Shown here: positions 21,901 to 30,900 of the stretch, piece by piece
How the letters are laid out: each line of letters starts with the position of its first letter
Numbering within the stretch: the stretch's first letter is position 1
Origin: Saccoglossus kowalevskii
Lineage: Eukaryota > Hemichordata > Enteropneusta > Harrimaniidae
Reading direction: 5' to 3'
DNA: 39,198 nt
NCBI RefSeq assembly: GCF_000003605.2
Contig: NW_003133844.1
Span: 100,787 to 139,984, forward strand
Translations under genes and position numbers: made by a program
The notes under the pieces: model-generated
What the model was told of the DNA's origin: nothing
Database searches by the model: none
The model's input: the letters and a program-made list of their open reading frames with translations, nothing else

Positions 21901-24900
21901 ACCTGAATGGTATATGTAATGAATGTTTGTTTTTTGTTCAAGAATTTATTTACTGATGAACCAAAATTAATCACACGGCAGCATTCTATCAGTATCCTAT
22001 GGAGCCGTTGTGTTGTGTAAACGTAGCTTATGACTGTGTGTCATTGGATTAGAGGCCACACTGTAGGAAAGGTTATTTTATTTGGACCTTAACTTTGATA
22101 TTACTAGATGGCCAATGAGAGCAAGGTCACCTGATATTGAAGGTAGATCATCAGGAGTCGGAGCTAAGGTGAGTATTATATCTTGTCTGATGTGCGAATG
22201 AACAACTTCTTAGTTTTAAAAGCTAGTCTGTACTCAAAGAAATTATGTTGATATTGTCTGTTGCTTGGTTGTTGTTTAAAATATTACAACATTTTGAATG
22301 ATGAATGAATTCATATAAAACTTATTGCAGTGCCTTGAACATTCTTCATCCTATATCATAGAAGCAGTTTGACACCAGTTAGTACAATTTATATATTTAT
22401 TTATTTCATATTTTGATCATTCTTCTAGAGTATGGATGAAAATGCACATCTTATGTTTATACTTAACAATCTGAATGCAATATTACAGTTATTGGTTGAA
22501 GCAGGTAAGTTCATTCAATGATGAGAATACATGTATCTTATGTTTATACTTAACAATCTGAATGCAATATTACAGTTATTGGTTGAAGCAGGTAAGTTTA
22601 TTCAATGATGAGAATACATGTATCTTATGTTTATACTTAACAATCTGAATGCAATATTACAGTTATTGGTTGAAGCTGGTAAGTTTATTCAATGATGAGA
22701 ATACATGTATCTTATGTTTATACTTAACAATCTGAATGCAATATTACAGTTATTGGTTGAAGCTGGTAAGTTTATTCAATGATGAGAATACATGTATCTT
22801 ATGTTTATACTTAACAATCTGAATGCAATATTACAGTTATTGGTTGAAGCTGGTAAGTTTATTCAATGATGAGAATACATGTATATATTTATTGCTAATA
22901 TTCATGATTACAACTGTAAACATAGCAGGTGGATCTTGTTGTTGAGGTACTGTAAAATACTTTATTTTCGCTTGGAATTAATTTTTGCTCTATCAGTGAA
23001 AATAAAATCCAGCGAATATACTTTTTTTCCTATATTTTACATTCAACTCGTCAAAAATCATTGAAAATAAATTCCATATGAAACACGAAAAATGTCTTTT
23101 CAGCGAGAATTAATTCCAGCTAAAATAAAGTATTTTACAGTATTGAATAATCTTGCAAAAAAAAAATTAAAATCATTTTTCACTTCTTCCTGGAACAAAG
23201 AACAAAATCATTTTTGGGGAGGTCTTGCGTCACAAAACAGTGACTGACTAGTCGTATCTTTTCAAATCAAGATTTATAGAAACTTGATTTATCTTGCTTA
23301 GATTGTTTTGTTGGTGCCAACAGTAGTGAAAATAGACTAAGCATTACTGCTGTGGAGGCGCTGGGATTCATTATAGCAGCATCTACTGATAAAAAACGGT
23401 GAGTAAAATTTACTTACAGTTTTCAGATGGAACATATGTAATAAGATACATGTTGAGTTTCTCCAACCAGAAGGGAATGTTTCATGATATGTACAATGAA
23501 ATACAGGATGGATGGAAAGTCCTGTGTCAAATTTGTCAGTTGTCAGGATATGATGTCGTTGTGTGACTAGAGTAGTTCTGTGACCTTTAGTATTGCAAAA
23601 ATAAAAAGCACAGTCTACACACCTGTTTGTAGACTTTATTTCCCTTACAACCATGGTACATCCTATAACCTTTGCTATCCTGCTGCTGTTATGTTTTTCA
23701 AAAAAATCATATAGTAGCATTTACCGTATCATTATATTTGGTGAAAGTTGTTGAATGTTACTTTAATACCGGTTGACAACATCAGCGTTTGGGACACTCC
23801 AGTCAGCCATGCCATTCTACCCTATTCTGTTAGCGATTTTTCCCAGACACGAACACAGACGATGGTAGATAGCTGTATTATGTTAATTTTTCAATCCCCT
23901 ATACTTGTACATTTAGAACTTGTTACATGCATTTACAGATCAATGAGACCTTTACTGGAGGTAGCCCTCATGCAACCTTTTCAACAAAAATCTGGATTTT
24001 CTAAAGTAAGTATCTGCATTGTCCTATATTCTCTAACATTGATGTGTGATTGGCTGCCAGACATAGATCAACTTTCATGGATATGCTAAAAATAGTACCA
24101 AGTTTGGACGTACCGGTACTTGGACAGTGTCAATGTGACATATAAGTAGATTTATGCAAAAAAGAGACTAAATATTAAAGATTTTTGTCAAACAAAATGG
24201 TTGCCAAATGACCATCTTGGACTGGATTGAGACACAACTAAACTTTCCTTGATTTGCTAGAGAACAAGTTTCCTGTAAACCAAGTTTGGATCTATTTGGA
24301 CAGAGGTGGTCTGAGATATAAGCATAATTGTGCAAAAAAAAGATAAAAATATTTTATTTTTTCTCAAATTTGATCTCATCAAAAATCAATTTGCATCTTT
24401 TTGAATAATTCAATGCCACTGTACCAAGTCTTAATAAATTAAGTGATTACATTCATTATAAGCAAAAAACATGAGTATTTTTAATTGCAAAATGGCTGCC
24501 AGTTGGCCAATTTGGAAAAAATCCTGAAAAATCATGAATGCCTTGGTATGCCAACAGATGTTATCAGTATTCAAAAATGTTAACAGTATTGACCAGCATA
24601 ACTTGAAGATAATGCTCTATACATTGAGTGAAATATATAGCCACAGTAAAATCTGTAAAATAATTATTGAATCATGTATCACCTATGAACCAGTTTGAGA
24701 AAAATCAATAAACATTTGAGAAAATGCAACAGATAGACTCTATCCAGTCAGTGGCTAAAAATATATATTAGATGGTTGCTCTATCCTATATTGATTTAAG
24801 TGTTTTTCCAATTCATATCTACAGATAATTTAGAATAACACAGAGTTGACTTGTCTACTTGAATATCATATTATTACATTTTAGTTTTTTATTCATTTAT

Positions 24901-27900
24901 TTTTTCCAGATTTCTCAAACCTTTTCTCTGAGGACGTTTGAGTCTTGGTTGAGAGCTAATTTGGGTAGTAATCCATTTGGTTTATCAGTTTGTATATCAG
25001 CGGGGCGGCGACTGTCATGGCCTGCAACAGGTGAATATGTGACTGTCATCTATTTCCATTGGTTTTATTTGAAATGAATGAATGACAATTTGATTGAACA
25101 ATCCAGTGCATATGAAGTTTATAGAGAAGCATATTTGTCATTGCAGGCAGTGATTATAAGGAAGACAGCGGTCAGAAAAGAGGAAGAATAGCAACCAATG
25201 CTCAGTTTGCTCCAAAAGAGTAAGTCATAACTCTATATTAAAACAACATTATGGTATTACAATGTATAGTTCTGTGAGGCAATGAAAATCATACCATTTT
25301 ATAATAGAGTCAGGGTTTTTTCTAGAAAAAAACTGCAAGAGGGAGCACTGCAATTCATCAGCACCACTAAGTGGCCCCCTTACCCTGGAGAGCAGATCCT
25401 CTGGCAACCATAAAATTCTGATTGACCAGAGATCGCATGTGGCCACAGTCTTCAACTGTGACCTGTCTGATAGTAATTTTGGCCCGAAGGAAGCCATAGA
25501 ATGCTCCATTTTAACTTAGAATTATCAAAAATTCCACACCCTGGTAGAGAGAACCCTATCTCCCCCACTTGGTGGTGTCGCTGTATTGCAGTGCTCTCTC
25601 TTGCATTTTTTTTCTAGAAAAATCCCTGTATCAACGGTGCCATAAAGTCTACATTGGGCAAAAACCAAAGCATTTTACAAGTTGCAAATTATCTTACTGT
25701 CTATTCAAATAATTCTCAGAATCGCTGTAAAATTGCGTCATCAAATTGCAAAAATTCTTAACTATATTTTGAGAAATGAATCAAATCTATTACAAGATTA
25801 GTTTCTGCAGAACAAGTGGTACAATGTTTTTAATTGGCCTTTAATTAGCATATAATATAGACCGTGCTGATTATAGCATTGTTTGTGAATTCGTGATTAA
25901 ATGCATGCAACATGACTGGACCAATTTCATTCATACTTGATATGCAAGATCTTTCTTTAAAGTCAGATTCAATATACATTATTAATGAGCAACCTTCACT
26001 TCTTGTTTCCATGACAATGATTCACATTGCTTAAAATCTTCCACATCTTGGTGACTCCCTCATATAATTTTGAATGTAATAAAATAAATTTCAGACCAAT
26101 TTGGTCATAATTTTAGTTTAAATTATGTATTAGTATAAAATTATATTAGGTGAATTAATAAAATATGTCTATTTTACTAATTTTGTAATTAATTGTATTC
26201 CCACAGGTGTAAAATTATTATATTGTCACAAGTAGGAAAACAGACACTAGCCAAGGTAAGAATAGTTTTTGATTTCAAACTATATTTTATTCTCGAATGT
26301 GCGTTTATGTCCAGACTTTGGCAATGTAAACATTTCAAAATAGAGTGACTCAGAATATAGTAGTAAGTGAATACCGTATATCACAATGTCTCTGTTTATC
26401 TCTGTGCCAAGTAGTCTAATGATATATCAGTCATGCCGTTGTATGGTTTTATTTTCACCGTAGTACGCATTTGACACCTGCTATTTTAGTCATGAAACTT
26501 TTAGTACGGTATGCTATTACACGGCCGTGCATCACGCTTTCGGATTTTCTGAATACAAAATTTTATGTTGTATATGTTGCATGGTCATAGTGCCCACTAA
26601 CAGAACTGATTTTGCAGGGTAAGTCACAATGGAATTTCAAAAATCAAGTTGGGTCAGTTTGGTGAATGCTGGGAAGAGAGAAATTGAAGAAAAAATTAAT
26701 ATTGTATGTGGCTTTTGGAAGCTTCATGAACTAAAAATGTTTTGACTTTGACTTTCCTCTATTTTATACTTATAAAATATGAATTTCATATTTCCAAATT
26801 TCATAACTATAGTAAAATCTCTTTAAAATCAATACATGTTTTTTTTTATGTGTCTTTGTTGGTACATGTACCGGGGGGGGGGGGGATACGACTCTACTTT
26901 AACCAATTGATGAGTGTTCATTTTTCAGTAACCACTGTGACTGTGCAAGATTCAAGATTTTTGGTTCTCTGCACAAGAATTGTTTTTCCTTTTGTTAAAA
27001 CCGCGCCTGACACTTGCAAAGACAATCTTGAAATTCAGCATCGGAAACTATAGCCTGTCTGAGCTTGACATCTGCATATGATTTTAAAAATTATATTGAT
27101 TTGTATTAAACATGAAAACGACAAGTCAAGACAGGTTACATAATGAAAAAACTATATAACTATCTATGCCACAGAGGGCATACTGTGCATGCCACCCACA
27201 TCAAACCCAATTTGGCAAGATGACTTCACCAATTTAATATCAGAATACTGATTCATTATATACATTAATTTTTTGTTTACTTTTGTTTTCTCTCCTTCAG
27301 TGTTCAAAAACCTTGGAAGGTGCTGCTGTTAAAATCCACCGATGTCATTATGCTTATATTTATCTTCTGTCACCTCTTAGGTAACTATATACACATGTAC
27401 CTGGAATTGCAATTATACATACTGTATTTGCGCTATTAAAAACACACCAAAATCAAAAATTGCATTTTGACCACAGAAACGCCTCTTTACTTTACGTCAG
27501 TACAATCTAGAACATGTGACAAATACACAAAACAAAAGTTGAAGATGAAGAAATACTTTGTTATAAAGACACATTGACTGTATTTATTTATTTAACAAAG
27601 TGGGAAAATGTGTTAATAATTTTGGAACCAGTTGTGACAGCGATATCTTTATTTCCATTATGAACAGCAGACATATGACAGTACTGTAAAATCTGTATTA
27701 GAAGCCGCGGCTTCTATTAAAATAGTACAATACAACAGAGAGGATGCAGCTTGTATTAGAACATCTACACGTATGAGAAATGATGAATTTTTGGGTTTCA
27801 ATTATTCAAAAAGAATGGGTGCGGCGTCTATTAGGGTTGCAGCTTCTAATACAGATTTTAACATTGTCTTTCTGTGTTTTAGAATGAGTTTGAAGCTTTG

Positions 27901-30900
27901 TTTTTATTTTATTTGCCATTTCTGTCTTGTTTTGTATCTTCTCTCAGAAGTGAAAAATAATAAATATTGCACTACTACAGTAATAGAGCAAATACTGTTC
28001 TCTATACATTTAGCTGCTGAGTCCCATTGTCCTAGTTATCTGAATGACTAGAATGACTACTATGAGTATGATGTGTTTTAATAGTTGATTTAGGATGACC
28101 AAAACAGCAAATTTCATTGCATACTTAGGCAAAAATGTAAAATGCACGACTAGCTAAATTTACTTATATTAACATCTTTACTTCTACAGTCTTGTTACTC
28201 CTAACTAAAACCAACTCTAATAATTCAACTACTCTTAAAATATGATTTAGATGTTTCTTCTAACAATTCAGGAATTTCCAAAAAATAATTATTGTTTTGT
28301 ATTTCATTTGATAGGATCACAGTAGTGCTTTGTATTCTTGACTTTTTGAACACCATAATTTTACCCCCAAACATTTGGTGCAACATTCTGTAAATTTTCA
28401 TTTTTAGCTCCGCTGTCGACTTTGTCGAGCGGAGCTTATCATATGAGTGATTGTCCTCCGTCGTCCGTGTCAATGTTTTACTTTTTCGACTTCTTCTTGA
28501 AAACTACAAGCCTGAATGCTTTGATACTTGGTGTATATGTACCTTGGGTAGACCTCTCTCAGATTTGTTCATTTCATGATCATATCTTCAGTTCTCTAAT
28601 TTTGGTGAATATTTTTGTAATTTTTGGTAAAAAGTGATATTTTCGACTTCTTGTTAAAAAACCGCAAGTCCAATTGCTTTGATATTACATATATAGGTAC
28701 TACATGTGTATCTCTCTCAGATTTGTTCATTTTGTAATGATATCTTCAAATTTCTAATTTTGGTGAATATTTTTGGTAAAAAGTGATATTTTCGACTTCT
28801 TGTTAAAAACCACAAGTCCAATTGCTTTGACATTACATATATAGGTACTACATGTGGACCACTATCAAATTTGTTCATTTCATGATGATATCTTTAATTT
28901 TCTAATTTTGGTGAATATTTTTGTCATTTTTGGTAAAAGGTGATATTTTCTTCTTGTTAAAAACCACAATCATTTATGGTTAAAAATTATATTTTTGAAT
29001 TCTTGTTCAAAACAGCAAGTCCCATTGCATTGATACTATGCATATTGTTCATTTTCTAATGATATCTTCTGTTCTTTAATTGAAATGTGCATTGCTAACA
29101 GCGGAGCTATCTCAGCCGAGAGGTAGCCTGACAAGTTGGCGTAGGTGGCGCCCTGGACTGCTGCGATCCCCACCAACGCCTGACAGAATAGTGTAGTTTT
29201 TTCTTATCTCCGACAACTTTTTGTCGGCACCAATCAGATTTCAGAAACTATTGATTTTGACATCCGTCATAATTTAACCATTCACGAAGCGTTGCGATTG
29301 TTGAGACAACAACTTATCACTTCTGATCGTCTTCCTGCCCATTGTTTACCAACTCGTTGAAAAGTATGTGTGAGGTTGCCGACAGCACGCGTCAAATTGC
29401 CGTGGACACAAGTACCAGTTAAATGTTCAACTTAATCAAACAGCCACTTCACTTTGTTCGTCGTAATCATCAACTCTATCAAACAGGCTATTGTCGAACT
29501 TGAGAGCAAATTGAATATCCAGTTGAAGTCTGAACAGAAACGCGGAATTGCGTCACTGTATCGGGGTGAAGATGCGTTGATTATTCTACCGACTGCACAA
29601 ACTTCCACTGTGCTTTTCTCTTTCCAAAGAAACGGCAAAAATGCTATTCAAAACAGAGACCGTGTCGGACGACAAACTAGAATTGCTGGAAAATATCGGT
29701 CTTCGGTTTTTTGGTTGACTTGACACATCGGTACCGCAAATTGCACACGATGTCGGGTCCAGAGTTAATTCAAAAGTCGTCTTCACAGGAGTAATTTGTT
29801 GGTTGGAAAATTCGCACAATGGTGTAGAGAACTCCATGTCTTCCTCCTAGAATATTCACTACTGAAGTAAATATTCATCGTAAGCTTGTTGACTTGTTAT
29901 CTTTATCGTGCGTAATCTTGAGTGGTGTTTGTTTATATTTAGCACGTTGTAATCTATGACTGACAGAGTTACCATGACTACTTCATTGAATATTCATAAC
30001 TACGCAACAGAATCTAGATCTGGGTGTGGATTTTCTGTTTTGAAGTTGCCGACGAAAACTACACTATTCTGTCAGGCGTTGGTGGGGATCGCAGCAGTCC
30101 AGGGCGCCACCTACGCCAACTTGTCAGGCTAAGCCGAGAGGCTGCTTGTTTTTTTTTAAATTCAACATTTCCCACAGGTCTTGAGAAAAGATTTTTGTAA
30201 AAAATAGCAAATTTTTGGTTGTGGGATTTAAATTTGTGAATTGTGATAAAAGTTGACATTGGCAAAAGCTGGCAACATATAGCATTAACTATTTGCATGC
30301 CAGATATTCAGAAATTCAGTGCAAATATTTTCAAATTTTGTAAAATTTTCAGCGAATTTCATCATCATTTTAGGCCATACTGACAGTGTCAGATATTGGT
30401 TTTAGTTTTTGATCAAAAGATTTGTCAAGTTATATCAACATTTCATGTGGGAAGAAGCAGACTATAAAAAATTATTTTGTAGATGGTGCCAAAAGTTGAC
30501 AATGGTGCTCAAAATGTGATAATCTTTCTATGTTTTCAGATCAGTGAGTATTGAGAAGTGTCGTCATTCTACGATTGTACTCGGATCTGTGGAATCCACG
30601 GTACACGTCAATGCATGTGAACATCTGACGTTGATTACAACCTGTAGAAGACTTTCTGTAAAGTAAGTCACATATGAATTTATCGATTATGCTCTTCTAA
30701 AAGTTTCATTAAAATGTTTTTATTAAGAAGGGTGGATAAAAATATGGTGAATTTTCTAAGATTTACTGAAATGTTCATTCTTTCCCTTTAATGTCATCTA
30801 GCTATGTTTCTGTAAAAGTGTTCATCAATGGCCATATATGAATTCATTTAACTTGACTGTGTTGATGTTTTTTTGTTTTTGTTTTTCAGTGCATCTACAT

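Larger units (their letters stand above)
29124..30131. mobile_element. 1,008-bp DNA transposon, perfect 77-bp TIRs, 10-bp target duplication
   Basis: The left TIR (29124-29200) starts TAGCCTGACAAGTTGG. The right TIR (30055-30131) is its exact reverse complement over all 77 bases. AGCCGAGAGG lies immediately outside both ends (29114-29123 and 30132-30141), a clean 10-bp duplication inside an older repeat. Long TIRs with a 9-11-bp duplication point to a Mutator-like (MULE) element, which is inference. No transposase is present, so it is non-autonomous. The GC-richer interior holds gene-like fragments on both strands. Perfect TIRs indicate a recent insertion. It sits in TBCCD1 intron 12. Confidence 0.93.

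Noticed and set aside
21767-21956. Extension of the TBCCD1 exon 4 frame
   Set aside because: The sequence after the donor does not resemble the protein, while splicing to 22108 restores GEEWP.
23337-23720. 127-residue minus-strand open frame
   Set aside because: It is antisense to TBCCD1 exon 7 and its intron, with no domain and no splice support.
30059-30298. Minus-strand open frame rich in Arg/Trp/Pro
   Set aside because: It is mostly the transposon's terminal inverted repeat read as protein.
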